NCBI GenBank assembly: GCA_019749805.1
Contig: JAIEPH010000026.1
Span: 186,001 to 250,000 of the forward strand
DNA from: Mycobacteriaceae bacterium
GTDB lineage: Bacteria > Actinomycetota > Actinomycetes > Mycobacteriales > Mycobacteriaceae
DNA: 64,000 nt
Direction: 5' to 3'
Program-made: the position numbers and the translations under genes
The notes under the pieces: generated by a model
Told to the model about the DNA's origin: nothing
Databases searched by the model: none
The model's input: the letters and a program-made list of their open reading frames with translations, nothing else
Part shown: positions 18,490 to 27,690 of the stretch, one piece after another
Numbering within the stretch: position 1 is the stretch's first letter
Layout of the letters: the number at the start of each line of letters is the position of its first letter

Positions 18490-19746
18490 ATGTCGGCAAG
18501 TCCGCAGGGCCTGTGTGAGTTCATCGACGCTTCGCCGTCGCCGTTCCATGTCTGCGAGACGGCGGCCCACCGATTGCGGGCCGCCGGCTTCACCGAGCTG
18601 AACGAAGGCGATGCCTGGCAAGCCGAGGGCCGGTTCTTCACGCTGCGGGCGGGTTCGTTGGTCGCCTGGAAGACCGAGACCGGCCCGTCGGCGCCTTTTC
18701 GGATCGTCGGCGGCCACACCGACAGCCCGAATCTGCGCGTCAAACAGCATCCCGACCGCTTCGTCTCGGGCTGGCAGGTCGTCGCGCTGCAGCCGTACGG
18801 CGGGGCGTGGCTCAACTCGTGGCTGGACCGTGACCTCGGTATCAGCGGACGGCTATCCGTCCGCGCCGGCGACGCGATCGAGCACCACCTGATCCGCATC
18901 GACGAGCCGATCTTGCGCGTACCGCAGCTGGCCATCCATCTCGCCGAGGACCGCAAATCGGTGTCGCTGGACCCACAACGTCACGTCAACGCCGTGTGGG
19001 GCGTCGGCAACGGGACCCGGTCCTTCCTCGGCTACGTCGCCGAACGCGCCGGCGTCGCCCTGTCCGACGTCCTGGGCGCGGACCTGATGACCCACGACCT
19101 CACCCCGTCGACCCTCGCGGGTGCCGGAAACGAACTTCTCAGCGCGCCGCGGCTGGACAACCAGGCGACCTGCTACGCCGGCCTCGAGGGCTTCCTCGCC
19201 GCCGAGCCGCGCGGCCATGTGCCCGTGCTCGCGCTGTTCGATCACGAAGAGGTCGGCTCGCAGTCCGACCACGGTGCCCAATCCGAGCTGCTGCTCACCG
19301 TGTTGGAACGCATCACGCTGGCCGCCGGCGGTGGTCGCGAGGAATTCCTGCGCCGGATGCCAAGCTCCCTGGTGGCGTCGGGCGACATGGCCCATGCCAC
19401 GCACCCGAACTACCCCGAACGTCACGAACCCGGCCACCTCATCGAGGTCAACGCTGGACCCGTGCTCAAGGTGCAGCCGAACCTGCGCTACGCGACCGAC
19501 GGGCGTACCGCGGCGGCGTTCGCACTCGCGTGCGCTCAGGCCGATGTGCCGTTGCAGCGCTACGAACATCGGGCAGATCTGCCGTGCGGTTCCACGATCG
19601 GACCGATGACGTCGGCGCGCACCGGCATCCCGACAGTCGACGTGGGTGCCGCCCAGTTGGCCATGCATTCGGCACGTGAAGTGATGGGCGCCCACGACGT
19701 CGCGGCGTACGCCGCTGCGCTGCAAGCGTTTTTGTCGCCGGGCTGA
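18490..19746 (+). CDS. pepC: M18-family aspartyl-type aminopeptidase
   Basis: A 418-residue zinc aminopeptidase of family M18 releasing N-terminal residues, typically acidic ones, from peptides. Metal and catalytic motifs are in order: [12 protein letters not shown] (His, Asp), LDNQATCYA (bridging Asp), [11 protein letters not shown] (catalytic and ligand Glu), [12 protein letters not shown] and the C-terminal [18 protein letters not shown] (ligand His). The start [20 protein letters not shown] is typical. It is divergent from dyp with 52 bp between them. Position equals Rv0800. Confidence 0.95.
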   Translation: MSASPQGLCEFIDASPSPFHVCETAAHRLRAAGFTELNEGDAWQAEGRFFTLRAGSLVAWKTETGPSAPFRIVGGHTDSPNLRVKQHPDRFVSGWQVVALQPYGGAWLNSWLDRDLGISGRLSVRAGDAIEHHLIRIDEPILRVPQLAIHLAEDRKSVSLDPQRHVNAVWGVGNGTRSFLGYVAERAGVALSDVLGADLMTHDLTPSTLAGAGNELLSAPRLDNQATCYAGLEGFLAAEPRGHVPVLALFDHEEVGSQSDHGAQSELLLTVLERITLAAGGGREEFLRRMPSSLVASGDMAHATHPNYPERHEPGHLIEVNAGPVLKVQPNLRYATDGRTAAAFALACAQADVPLQRYEHRADLPCGSTIGPMTSARTGIPTVDVGAAQLAMHSAREVMGAHDVAAYAAALQAFLSPG

Positions 19747-19749
19747 CCA

Positions 19750-20312
19750 TTGGACTTCGCGCCCGCGGCGTCGATTCTGCGCGACGAACGGTTACCCGCG
19801 CGGGTACGCAACTTGCTCAACGTCGAGGCCGATACAAGGACGGCATGCTGTCGCCGGTGCTCGTGTTCGGGCTGGCGGTCGCGGTCGATCTCGAGGAGGA
19901 GAGGTCGCCGATGGCGGCGATCGGCGCGGCCATTCCCGAGATCGCGATCGGCCTCGTCGCCGGCCTGGCGGTCGGCGCGGTGCTGGCCGGACTCGCCAAC
20001 GTCGCCGAACGCCGGAACCTGATGACCGACCAATCCCGGCGGATCTGCTGGTGGTCGCGCCGCTGCTGGTGTGGTTCGCGTTCGGCGGCATCGGCACGAT
20101 CGCCCTGATGTACGGCGGCATCACCGCCCGCATGGTGGTGTTCTGTGTCGTGGTGCTGACGGTGCTGCGACTGATCCCGGTGCTGTTGGCGATGATCGGG
20201 TCTCGGTTCAGCTTGTCGGAGAAGCTCCTGCTCGGCTGGCTCGGGCCGCGCGGCACCACCTCGATCGTGTTCGGGCTGCTGGCGTTCAACGCACTCGAAG
20301 GCACCGCCGAGC
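19750..20312 (+). pseudogene. Decayed Na+/H+ antiporter (CPA1/NhaP-like)
   Basis: Fragments of a cation/proton antiporter are spread over different frames. Frame 1 at ~19780-19840 reads RDERLPARVRNLLNVEAD; after a frame change 19846-20043 reads MLSPVLVFGLAVAVDLEEE...GAAIPEIAIGLVAGLAVG. After another break, 20051-20312 reads VAPLLVWFAFGGIGTIALMYGGITAR...LLLGWLGPRGTTSIVFGLLAFNALEG, the conserved GxRGxxSIVFGLL helix of CPA1 exchangers. The N-terminal half is missing and no continuous frame exists. The stretch from 20313 to 20365 holds nothing recognisable. This region is therefore a remnant, not a gene. Confidence 0.8.
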
Positions 20313-20365
20313 GGCACGCGCGTACGAACGAGCCAACGCGCGGAAGCCGGCCCCGGCACCGGAAC

Positions 20366-20755
20366 CTAGTCAGCCGCCACCAGGTCGTAGCGGATGACGT
20401 TCTCCACGACGACGCCGTCGCGGGCGCGGACCCGGTCCAGCCCGCGGATCGCGATCGGACCCTCCGGCCCGGTGCCCTGGCCGACGTAGTGCAGATACAC
20501 CAGCTGTTCCCCGGGGGCCTCGCCGTCGATCGTCGCGCTGTCCAGCAGCTCCAGTCGCAGGTCGGGTACGGCGGTGATGAGCTCGACGATCTTCGCGGTG
20601 TAGGCCTCGCGACCGTGCACCGGCTTCGGCTCGCCCTGCCAGTAGCCGACGATGTCGTCGGCCAGGATGTCGCCGATGCGCGACTCGTCAGGTGCCGCCC
20701 AGAACGCGGCCCACATCTCGGAACTGAACTTCGGTTGGGTTTGGGTCTCGGTCAT
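20366..20755 (-). CDS. SnoaL-like / NTF2-fold protein
   Basis: A 129-residue protein with the cone-shaped NTF2 fold pattern: N-terminal helices (FSSEMWAAFWAAPDESRIGDILADDIVGYWQG), then strands VHGREAYTAKIVELITAVPDLRLELLDS and PIAIRGLDRVRARDGVVVENVIRYD. Family members bind or isomerise small hydrophobic ligands, or act as polyketide cyclases; the role here is unknown. ATG 20755 begins the natural N-terminus; the frame extends to 20791 without a good start. It stands alone between the antiporter remnant and the divergent VOC gene. Confidence 0.8.
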   Translation of the reverse strand: MTETQTQPKFSSEMWAAFWAAPDESRIGDILADDIVGYWQGEPKPVHGREAYTAKIVELITAVPDLRLELLDSATIDGEAPGEQLVYLHYVGQGTGPEGPIAIRGLDRVRARDGVVVENVIRYDLVAAD

Positions 20756-20829
20756 GGACCAAGCGTGCGGGGTGAACGCGGCGCCGCTCAATTACGCCGG
20801 ACGTAAGCGCCCTTGTCACCCGGCTGCTC

Positions 20830-20835
20830 TAGGGT
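20830..20835 (+). promoter_or_regulatory. -10 element of the VOC gene (leaderless)
   Basis: TAGGGT ends 7 nt before ATG 20843. Confidence 0.55.
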
Positions 20836-20842
20836 CAGCCCC

Positions 20843-21190
20843 ATGGCACTCAAGGTGGAGATGATCACGTTCGACTGCGCCGACCCCGACGCCCTCGCCG
20901 ACTGGTGGGCGCGCGCCGCGGGAGGCGACGTAAATGCCGTTGCACCAGGTGAATTCGTCATGGTCACCAACGAAGGCCGGCCGGCTCTGGGCTTTCAGCG
21001 CGTGCCCGATCCGACACCGGGCAAGAACAAGGTCCACCTGGACTTCCACGCCGCCGACAAGGAGGCCGAAGTGGCGCGGCTGATCGGCCTCGGCGCGCGG
21101 GAGACGGCGCGGAACAGCTTCGGGCCGGAGTTCGATTGGGTCGTGATGGCCGACCCCGAAGGCAACGCCTTCTGCGTCGCGGGCGGCTGA
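20843..21190 (+). CDS. VOC/glyoxalase-superfamily protein (Rv0801-like)
   Basis: A 115-residue protein with one vicinal-oxygen-chelate repeat pair: LKVEMITFDCADPDALADWW at the start, FVMVTNEGRPALGFQRVPDP in the middle and NKVHLDFHAADKEAEVARL, then DWVVMADPEGNAFCVA at the end. The HLDFH and final PEGNAFC segments are typical of the small glyoxalase-like family 6 proteins; the substrate is unknown. Length and location upstream of purL match Rv0801. Confidence 0.85.
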   Translation: MALKVEMITFDCADPDALADWWARAAGGDVNAVAPGEFVMVTNEGRPALGFQRVPDPTPGKNKVHLDFHAADKEAEVARLIGLGARETARNSFGPEFDWVVMADPEGNAFCVAGG

Positions 21191-21214
21191 CGGCGTTTCC
21201 ACCAGCTCGCAAAC

Positions 21215-21220
21215 TAGACT
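21215..21220 (+). promoter_or_regulatory. -10 element of purL (leaderless)
   Basis: TAGACT ends 6 nt before GTG 21227. Confidence 0.6.
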
Positions 21221-21226
21221 GGCCGG

Positions 21227-23545
21227 GTGACGTCGGAGCTAACCCACGGCTTGAATATCACTGACACCGTCGAACACGCCACAGCCACACCCGACCAGCC
21301 CCAGCCGCACCGCGAGCTGGGCCTCAAGGACGACGAGTACCAGCGGATCCGCGAGATCCTCGGCCGTCGGCCCACTGACGCTGAGCTGGCGATGTACTCG
21401 GTGATGTGGAGCGAACACTGCTCCTACAAGTCGTCGAAGGTGCACCTGCGCTACTTCGGCGAGACCACCACCGAGGCGATGCGCGACGGGTTGCTTGCGG
21501 GCATCGGTGAGAACGCCGGCGTGGTGGACGTCGGCGACGGATGGGCGGCCACCTTCAAGGTGGAGTCCCACAACCACCCGTCCTACATCGAGCCCTATCA
21601 GGGCGCGGCCACCGGTGTCGGCGGCATCGTGCGCGACATCATGGCCATGGGCGCGCGCCCGGTGGCGGTGATGGACCAGCTGCGATTCGGCGCGGCCGAC
21701 GCAATGGACACCCGCCGCGTCGTCGACGGCGTGGTGCGCGGCATCGGCGGGTACGGCAACTCGCTGGGCCTGCCGAACATCGGCGGTGAGACCGTGTTCG
21801 ACGCCTCCTACGCGGGCAACCCATTGGTGAACGCCCTGTGCGTGGGGGTGCTCCGAAAGGAAGACCTGCATCTGGCGTTCGCCTCGGGGACCGGCAACAA
21901 GATCATCCTGTTCGGTGCGCGCACCGGGCTCGACGGCATCGGCGGCGTGTCCGTGCTGGCGTCGGACACTTTCGGCGGCGACGAGAGCGGCGCCCCAGGG
22001 CGCAAGAAGCTGCCCTCGGTGCAGGTCGGTGACCCCTTCATGGAGAAGGTCCTCATCGAGTGCTGTCTCGAGTTGTACGCCCAGGACCTGGTGGTCGGTA
22101 TTCAGGATCTCGGTGGTGCCGGATTGTCCTGCGCCACATCGGAACTCGCATCAGCTGGTGACGGTGGTATGCGGATCGAGCTGGATACCGTCCCGCTGCG
22201 CGCCGCGAACATGACGCCTGCGGAAATCCTGTCCAGCGAGTCCCAGGAGCGCATGTGCGCGGTGGTCACACCCGACAACGTCGAGGCGTTCATGGCGGTC
22301 TGCCGCAAGTGGGACGTGCTGGCCACGGTCATCGGTGAGGTCACCGACGGGGACCGCCTCGAAATCACCTGGCACGGTGAGACTGTCGTCGACGTACCGC
22401 CGCGCACCGTCGCACACGAGGGACCTGTCTATGAGCGCCCGGTTGAGCGCCCCGACAGCCAGGACGCACTGAACGCCGACACGTCCGCGAAACTGCCACG
22501 GCCCTCAACCGGTGAGGAGCTACGCGCGACGCTCTTCGCGATGCTCGGCAGCCCGCACCTGTGTAGCCGGGCCTACATCACCGAGCAGTACGACCGCTAC
22601 GTCCGCGGCAACACGGTTCTGGCCGAAAACGCCGACGGTGGAGTGCTACGCATCGACGAGACGACCGGCCGGGGCCTTGCGATCTCGACCGACGCGTCGG
22701 GCCGCTACACCGCGCTCGACCCGTATACCGGTGCGCAACTCGCGCTGGCCGAGGCGTACCGCAACGTCGCGGTCACCGGCGCCACACCGGTGGCGGTCAC
22801 CAACTGCCTCAACTTCGGCTCGCCCGAAGATCCGGGAGTCATGTGGCAGTTCAGCCAGGCTGTCCGCGGCCTCGCCGATGGTTGTGCCGCCCTTGGCATT
22901 CCGGTCACCGGCGGTAACGTCAGCTTTTACAACCAGACCGGAACCACACCGATTCTGCCGACCCCGGTCGTCGGTGTGCTCGGCGTCATCGACGACGTGA
23001 AGCGTCGCATCCCGACCGGGCTTGGCACCGAACCCGGCGAAACCCTGATCCTGCTCGGCGACACCCGCGACGAGTTCGACGGCTCGATCTGGGCGCAGGT
23101 CACCGGTGACCATTTGGGCGGTCTGCCGCCAACGGTCGACCTGGACCGGGAGAAGCTACTCGCCGACGTGTTGGCCGCGGCGTCGCGTGACGGGCTGGTG
23201 TCGGCAGCGCACGATCTGTCCGAGGGCGGGCTCATCCAGGCCGTGGTCGAGGCCGCGTTGACCGGCGAAACCGGTTGCCGCATCGTCATTCCGGAGAGTG
23301 CAGATCCCTTCGTCACCTTGTTCTCCGAGTCGACGGGCCGGGTTCTCGTGGCGGTGCCACGGACCGAGGAGAGCCGCTTCGTCGCCATGTGTGAGGCGCG
23401 CGGACTACCCGCTACCCGCATCGGCGTCGTCGACCCGGGACCGCAGTCCGGAGAAGCCGCAGTCGAGGTGCAGGGCCTGTTCACGACAAGTTTGGAGGAC
23501 CTGCGAAGCACGTCGGAGGGCGTGCTTCCCGGGTTGTTCGGGTGA
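21227..23545 (+). CDS. purL: Phosphoribosylformylglycinamidine synthase subunit PurL
   Basis: The 772-residue ATP-dependent synthetase subunit of the three-part FGAM synthase, converting FGAR to FGAM with ammonia from PurQ. Landmarks: [16 protein letters not shown] (residues ~64-79), [21 protein letters not shown] (~108-128), [16 protein letters not shown] (~290) and the second AIRS-like half with [10 protein letters not shown] and [20 protein letters not shown]. Small-type PurL length is as expected for Actinobacteria. GTG start follows a leaderless -10. The stop overlaps the next gene (GTGA), making a three-gene unit with two membrane proteins. Confidence 0.97.
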   Translation: MTSELTHGLNITDTVEHATATPDQPQPHRELGLKDDEYQRIREILGRRPTDAELAMYSVMWSEHCSYKSSKVHLRYFGETTTEAMRDGLLAGIGENAGVVDVGDGWAATFKVESHNHPSYIEPYQGAATGVGGIVRDIMAMGARPVAVMDQLRFGAADAMDTRRVVDGVVRGIGGYGNSLGLPNIGGETVFDASYAGNPLVNALCVGVLRKEDLHLAFASGTGNKIILFGARTGLDGIGGVSVLASDTFGGDESGAPGRKKLPSVQVGDPFMEKVLIECCLELYAQDLVVGIQDLGGAGLSCATSELASAGDGGMRIELDTVPLRAANMTPAEILSSESQERMCAVVTPDNVEAFMAVCRKWDVLATVIGEVTDGDRLEITWHGETVVDVPPRTVAHEGPVYERPVERPDSQDALNADTSAKLPRPSTGEELRATLFAMLGSPHLCSRAYITEQYDRYVRGNTVLAENADGGVLRIDETTGRGLAISTDASGRYTALDPYTGAQLALAEAYRNVAVTGATPVAVTNCLNFGSPEDPGVMWQFSQAVRGLADGCAALGIPVTGGNVSFYNQTGTTPILPTPVVGVLGVIDDVKRRIPTGLGTEPGETLILLGDTRDEFDGSIWAQVTGDHLGGLPPTVDLDREKLLADVLAAASRDGLVSAAHDLSEGGLIQAVVEAALTGETGCRIVIPESADPFVTLFSESTGRVLVAVPRTEESRFVAMCEARGLPATRIGVVDPGPQSGEAAVEVQGLFTTSLEDLRSTSEGVLPGLFG

Positions 23546-25266
23546 TTGCGCAGACCCGCGAACGACACCGCCTTTATGTCTGGGCATGGAGCCTGGTCCG
23601 GCTCGACTTCGTCGGGATCGCTTTTGGTGCACTGTTTTTCTGCCTGTCACTGACACCCTCGTTATTGCCGAGAGACTGGCTTTTCCAGGGTCTCATCGGC
23701 GGGGTGAGCGCGGCCATCGGCTACGCCACCGGTGTGTTCGCCTGGAGGTTGTTCCGCCGCTTCGTGATTCGCCGACGCAAGGGTTGGCCGCCGTCGAGGC
23801 GGGTGCAGTACGTGTTCAAGACCGCGACGGTGGTGCTCGCGATCGCGGCGTGTGTGCTGATGCTGATCCCGGCCGCACAATGGCAGCGTCAGGTGTCGGC
23901 GGTGGTGGGTATCGAAGGGCCGACAACGCTCGGATACCTGAGGACACTGATCATCGCGGTGCTGGCGGGTGGCGCGTGCGTGGGCGCCACTCGGGTGCTG
24001 ATCGACTTGATCAAGTCGATGGCGCGGTTCTTCATCCGGCGTTGGCGACTCAACGACGAGGTCGCCTTGTTCATCGGCACCGCGATCGTCGTCGTGCTGA
24101 CGATCACGCTGATCAACGGTGTCCTCGTCCGGGGCTTTCTCACCGCGTCAAACCGGGTGTTCCAGCCGCAGAACTTCACCACGCGGCCCGGGGTTGTCCA
24201 GCCGCTGGACCCCGAAAAGTCCGGCAGTCCAGACTCTTTCGCGCCATGGGACACACTGGGATATCAGGGCCGCAATTTCGTCGCGAACGGACCCGACGCC
24301 GCGGAGCTGACCGCACTCAACGGTCGGCCCGCCAAGGAGCCCATCCGCGCCTATGTCGGCCTGCAGACCGCCGACACCGACGAACAGCGAATGGCGGTGT
24401 TGCTCAGCGAATTGGAGCGCACCGGAGCGTTCGAGCGCAAGCTGCTGGTGATCATCCCGACCACCGGCACCGGGTGGATCAACCCGGTCGCCGCACGGTC
24501 GCTGGAGATGATGTACAACGGCGACACCGCGCTGGTCGGCTCGCAGTATTCGTATCTGCCGAGCTGGATCTCGTTCCTGGGTGACCAGCAGAAGTCCATG
24601 GAATCCGGCCGCATGATGATCGACGCCATTCACGAACGCTGGGCGAAGCTGCCACCGGACCGGAGGCCGAAGCTGGTGCTCTACGGCGAAAGCCTCGGCT
24701 CGATGGCCGGCCAGGGCGCGTTCGAGTGGTTACCCGATATCGCCGAAATGGGCTTCTCGTCGGTGCTGTGGGTCGGCCCGCCGAACGCCAGTCCGCTGTG
24801 GAGCGCGATCACCGAGCGTCGCGATCCGGGTACTCCTGAGGTCCGGCCGCGCTACGACAACGGCCGGACAGTGCGGTTCTCCGAGGCCACCGACGCCCAA
24901 CAGATCGCTGCTGAAGGGGAAAAGCCCTGGGAGGGAACGCGTGTGCTGTTCATGCAGCACCCGTCGGATCCGGTCGTGTGGTGGTCGGAGGACCTCCTTT
25001 TCAGCAGGCCCGACTGGCTGCGGGAACCCCCGGGCCGTGACCGCACGGCGTCGATGCGGTGGTATCCGATCATCACGTTCTGGCAGGTCGCCGTCGACAT
25101 GACCAACGCCGGGTCGGTGCCGGCCGGGCACGGGCACAACTACGGCGACTATGTGCTGGACGGCTGGGCCGCCGTCGCGCCGCCCGACGGCTGGACGCGA
25201 GAGGACACCCACCGGATCCGCGTCGCGCTCCAGAAGTCCGAAGCCCAAGACGGCCCCGAATACTAG
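23542..25266 (+). CDS. Membrane protein with cytoplasmic-or-exported alpha/beta-hydrolase domain
   Basis: A 574-residue protein. Four to five hydrophobic segments occupy residues ~15-200 (e.g. [55 protein letters not shown]). The C-terminal ~330 residues form an alpha/beta-hydrolase-like domain with a nucleophile elbow [11 protein letters not shown] (Ser near 383), a candidate acid in [10 protein letters not shown] and [16 protein letters not shown] near the end with a candidate histidine. This is the architecture of the Abhydrolase_9/COG4425 family of unknown function. GTG start overlaps the purL stop. Confidence 0.8.
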   Translation: MIAQTRERHRLYVWAWSLVRLDFVGIAFGALFFCLSLTPSLLPRDWLFQGLIGGVSAAIGYATGVFAWRLFRRFVIRRRKGWPPSRRVQYVFKTATVVLAIAACVLMLIPAAQWQRQVSAVVGIEGPTTLGYLRTLIIAVLAGGACVGATRVLIDLIKSMARFFIRRWRLNDEVALFIGTAIVVVLTITLINGVLVRGFLTASNRVFQPQNFTTRPGVVQPLDPEKSGSPDSFAPWDTLGYQGRNFVANGPDAAELTALNGRPAKEPIRAYVGLQTADTDEQRMAVLLSELERTGAFERKLLVIIPTTGTGWINPVAARSLEMMYNGDTALVGSQYSYLPSWISFLGDQQKSMESGRMMIDAIHERWAKLPPDRRPKLVLYGESLGSMAGQGAFEWLPDIAEMGFSSVLWVGPPNASPLWSAITERRDPGTPEVRPRYDNGRTVRFSEATDAQQIAAEGEKPWEGTRVLFMQHPSDPVVWWSEDLLFSRPDWLREPPGRDRTASMRWYPIITFWQVAVDMTNAGSVPAGHGHNYGDYVLDGWAAVAPPDGWTREDTHRIRVALQKSEAQDGPEY

Positions 25267-25904
25267 TGCGCACCAAGCAACGTTCGGCGGTTGAAGCGTT
25301 GGGCCTGGCGGCCATCCTCGTGGGGTGGAGCCTGGTGGCGCCTCGGTTGCCGTCGCGCTGGCACCCCGCCGCGCACGCCATCGCCGGCGCCGCACTGGTT
25401 GCCCTGACGCGCGCGCCCGTCGGCTTCCGGCATTCGGGCTCGGGTCTGCGGTTCGGCCTCGGCGCGGCCGCCCCTGTCGTGCTCGGTGTCGCGGCGGCGA
25501 CGGCGTTGCCTCGGGTGCGGCAGCAGATGGCCGACCGGGACCTGCCCGATGGTGCACTCCGTTGGCTGTTGCTCGGTATCCCGCTGGGCACGGTGTGGTC
25601 GGAGGAGGCCGCCTTCCGCGGTGCACTCGGCACCGTCGCCGCGCAGGCGTTCGGGACCAGCGGCGGCCGGTTCCTACAGGCGGTGGCCTTCGGGTTGTCG
25701 CACATCACCGATGCCCGAAGGACCGGGGAGCCCGTTGTTCCCACGGTGCTGGTCACCGGACTGGCCGGCTGGGTGTTCGGCTGGCTGTACGAGCGCTCGG
25801 GCAGCCTGATCGGCCCGATGCTGGCGCACCTGGCGATCAACGAATCTGGTGCGGTGGCAGCAGTGGCAGTGCAAAATAGCCGTGCACGTGCGGTTTCTCT
25901 GTGA
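25266..25904 (+). CDS. CPBP-family intramembrane metalloprotease (Rv0804-like)
   Basis: A 212-residue polytopic membrane protein with CPBP/Abi motifs in the right order. Motif 1 is WSEEAAFRGAL (Glu-Glu-x3-Arg), motif 2 FGLSHI (Phe-x3-His) and motif 3 HLAINESG (His-x3-Asn). These residues bind zinc in CAAX-protease homologues. Substrates are unknown in mycobacteria. The GTG start shares one base with the stop of the preceding gene, so it is the third gene of the purL unit. Size and position near purL match Rv0804. Confidence 0.85.
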   Translation: MRTKQRSAVEALGLAAILVGWSLVAPRLPSRWHPAAHAIAGAALVALTRAPVGFRHSGSGLRFGLGAAAPVVLGVAAATALPRVRQQMADRDLPDGALRWLLLGIPLGTVWSEEAAFRGALGTVAAQAFGTSGGRFLQAVAFGLSHITDARRTGEPVVPTVLVTGLAGWVFGWLYERSGSLIGPMLAHLAINESGAVAAVAVQNSRARAVSL

Positions 25905-25913
25905 TAGTGGCCT

Positions 25914-26411
25914 ATGGCCATCACCCGGGCCGCATTCGTCGCCGCAGTCGGCATCGTCGCCGGCTCAGCGTTCGCGGTCTGCTCATCACCGGTCGCCGTG
26001 GCGACTCCGTTGACCGACGGCCTGTACCGGCTGAGCTTCGCGGGCACCGAACCAAGTGACTTCGACTATCCGGAGCCACGCGGTCCCTACACCTGGCTTT
26101 TGGCAATTCGCTCGGCTTGCCCGCCCGCCGGCTGCGTCGCGACGGCGACCAACGTCGGCGGCGTATCGACAACCTACGTCTTCCGCGAAAGCGGTGGCCG
26201 GTACATTTCCAGCCAGCCACAAGGGTTCGCGTGCGAGGGCAAAAAGACCGCGGGCATTTCGACGATGTCCTTCTCTCGGTCGGGGACCTCGCTGAGCGGT
26301 GAGCTGGTCGAGTCGGCGTCGCCGTGCCAGCCGATCTCGCGGTCGTTCACCGCGGCCCGCGAGGGTGACCTGCCGTCAGGCGTGACCGTGGCGGACCCCA
26401 ATTCCGTCTGA
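25914..26411 (+). CDS. Secreted hypothetical protein
   Basis: A 165-residue exported protein. The signal peptide FVAAVGIVAGSAFAVCSSPVAVA ends with a probable AVA-TP cleavage around residue 31. The mature part contains LYRLSFAGTEPSDFD, paired cysteines (ACPPAGC, then ACEG, then ASPCQP) and beta-rich sequence ending in TVADPNSV. Mycobacteria encode many paralogues of this secreted layout, without known function. It begins 9 bp after the CPBP gene. Confidence 0.75.
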   Translation: MAITRAAFVAAVGIVAGSAFAVCSSPVAVATPLTDGLYRLSFAGTEPSDFDYPEPRGPYTWLLAIRSACPPAGCVATATNVGGVSTTYVFRESGGRYISSQPQGFACEGKKTAGISTMSFSRSGTSLSGELVESASPCQPISRSFTAAREGDLPSGVTVADPNSV

Positions 26412-26427
26412 CACGAATCGAATTGCG

Positions 26428-26433
26428 TATCGT
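26428..26433 (+). promoter_or_regulatory. -10 element of the SDR gene (leaderless)
   Basis: TATCGT ends 6 nt before ATG 26440. Confidence 0.5.
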
Positions 26434-26439
26434 CTGCCC

Positions 26440-27225
26440 ATGACTGACAGATCCGCATCGCGCACCTTCGTCGTCACCGGCGCAGCGTCAGGCATCGGCC
26501 TGGCCACCGCTCGGCGACTGCTGGCCGAGGGCGGCACCGTCGTCGGCACCGATCTGGCCGCCCCCACCGAGGAGCTGGGTGGCCGATTCACCTTCGTCGC
26601 AGCCGACGTCGCCGACGAAGCGGCGGTCGCCGAGGTGTTCGCCGCGGTTCCCGGCCGCGTCGACGGAGTGGTCCACTCCGGAGGTGTTGCGGGCGGAGGA
26701 CCGGTGCACCTGCTTCCCAAAGAGGAGTGGGAGCGGGTGATCTCGATCAACCTCACCGGCACGTTCCTGGTCGCGAAGGCCGCACTGGCCAAGATGATCG
26801 AGCAGCCGAGGGTCGACGGTGAGCGTGGGTCGATCGTCACGCTCGCCAGCGTCGAGGGCCTCGAAGGCACTGCCGGTGGTAGCGCCTACAACGCGTCCAA
26901 GGGCGGTGTCGTCCTTCTGACGAAGAACATCGCACTGGACTACGGCCCCAGCGGTATCCGCGCCAACGCCATCTGCCCCGGCTTCATCGACACGCCGATG
27001 CTCAACGCTGTGATGGGACTCGAGGGCATGGCGGGCCCGTTGCAGTCGATCACCGACGAACACGCTCTGCAGCGCAGGGGCCGACCCGATGAAATCGCCG
27101 CGATGGCAGCGTTTTTGGTATCCACCGACGCGTCGTTCGTCACCGGACAGGCGATCGCGGTCGACGGTGGCTACACGGCGGGCCGCGATCACGGCGTCGT
27201 CAAGATGTTCGGCTTTCCCGACTGA
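26440..27225 (+). CDS. Short-chain dehydrogenase/reductase (SDR)
   Basis: A 261-residue classical SDR. NAD(P) binding is shown by TGAASGIG (residues ~13-20) with TDLAAP at the end of the second strand, favouring NAD. SGGVAGGG replaces the NNAG stretch. The catalytic Ser is in TLASVEG and the Tyr-Lys pair in YNASKGG. PGFIDTPM and GQAIAVDGGYTAG complete the fold. The substrate is unknown; actinobacterial relatives act on hydroxysteroids and related alcohols. It is a single-gene unit convergent with the PPOX gene. Confidence 0.92.
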   Translation: MTDRSASRTFVVTGAASGIGLATARRLLAEGGTVVGTDLAAPTEELGGRFTFVAADVADEAAVAEVFAAVPGRVDGVVHSGGVAGGGPVHLLPKEEWERVISINLTGTFLVAKAALAKMIEQPRVDGERGSIVTLASVEGLEGTAGGSAYNASKGGVVLLTKNIALDYGPSGIRANAICPGFIDTPMLNAVMGLEGMAGPLQSITDEHALQRRGRPDEIAAMAAFLVSTDASFVTGQAIAVDGGYTAGRDHGVVKMFGFPD

Positions 27226-27226
27226 G

Positions 27227-27649
27227 CTACACGTCCCGGATATCCGCGGTCAGTTGGTGCGGTTCGGTGTCCTGATCGTCGATACCGAAACTGATGATCC
27301 GCGTTGGGGTGACGCGGATGATCGCGGTATCCAGATGGTCGCCCGCCGCACTCTGCGATGGTGCGATCACGGCCTGTTCGGCGGTGCCGCGAATCTCGAG
27401 GCAACGCACCCGCCACGGGTCGCGTGACGCGATGTCGTCGACGACGAACGCAACTCGGTCGTTGTGCGCGATGTTGCGATACTTCTGGCTCTTGGACATC
27501 TGATAACCGGCGATGTCGATCGTCCCGAGCTGCTCGTTGTAGGTGAATCCGACCGGACTGTTCTGCGGTGTCCCGTTGCGCTGAATGGTGGCCAACCGAC
27601 CCAGGTCGGCCCGCCGAAGATATTCGATCTCATGTGATTTGAACGTCAT
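27227..27649 (-). CDS. PPOX-class F420-dependent oxidoreductase-like protein
   Basis: A 140-residue split-barrel flavin/deazaflavin-binding protein. LGRLATIQRNGTPQNSPVGFTYNE, KSQKYRNIAHNDRVAFVVDD and RCLEIRGTAEQA are the conserved strands of the pyridoxamine-5-phosphate-oxidase-like superfamily; in mycobacteria this subgroup usually binds F420. Reaction unknown. It ends next to the convergent SDR. ATG 27649 is preceded by TACGTT and a consensus TTGACA with a palindrome between them (see separate entry), so it is expected to be regulated. Confidence 0.85.
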   Translation of the reverse strand: MTFKSHEIEYLRRADLGRLATIQRNGTPQNSPVGFTYNEQLGTIDIAGYQMSKSQKYRNIAHNDRVAFVVDDIASRDPWRVRCLEIRGTAEQAVIAPSQSAAGDHLDTAIIRVTPTRIISFGIDDQDTEPHQLTADIRDV

Positions 27650-27656
27650 GCCTGCG

Positions 27657-27687
27657 AACGTAAAACCTCAACAAATGTTGATGTCAA
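27657..27687 (-). promoter_or_regulatory. Promoter with embedded palindromic operator for the PPOX gene
   Basis: Reading the minus strand, TTGACA (27687-27682) is a perfect -35. A -10 of TTACGT/TACGTT (27663-27657) follows after 18-19 nt and lies 7 nt before ATG 27649. Between them sits TCAACA-tt-TGTTGA, a perfect 6-bp-arm palindrome (27668-27681). A repressor bound there would block polymerase. No cognate regulator gene is adjacent. Confidence 0.65.
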
Positions 27688-27690
27688 AGC

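Noticed and set aside
23298..24584. 428-codon frame overlapping purL and the following hydrolase gene
   Set aside because: It is an alternate frame across two real genes, with Arg-rich composition and no motif.
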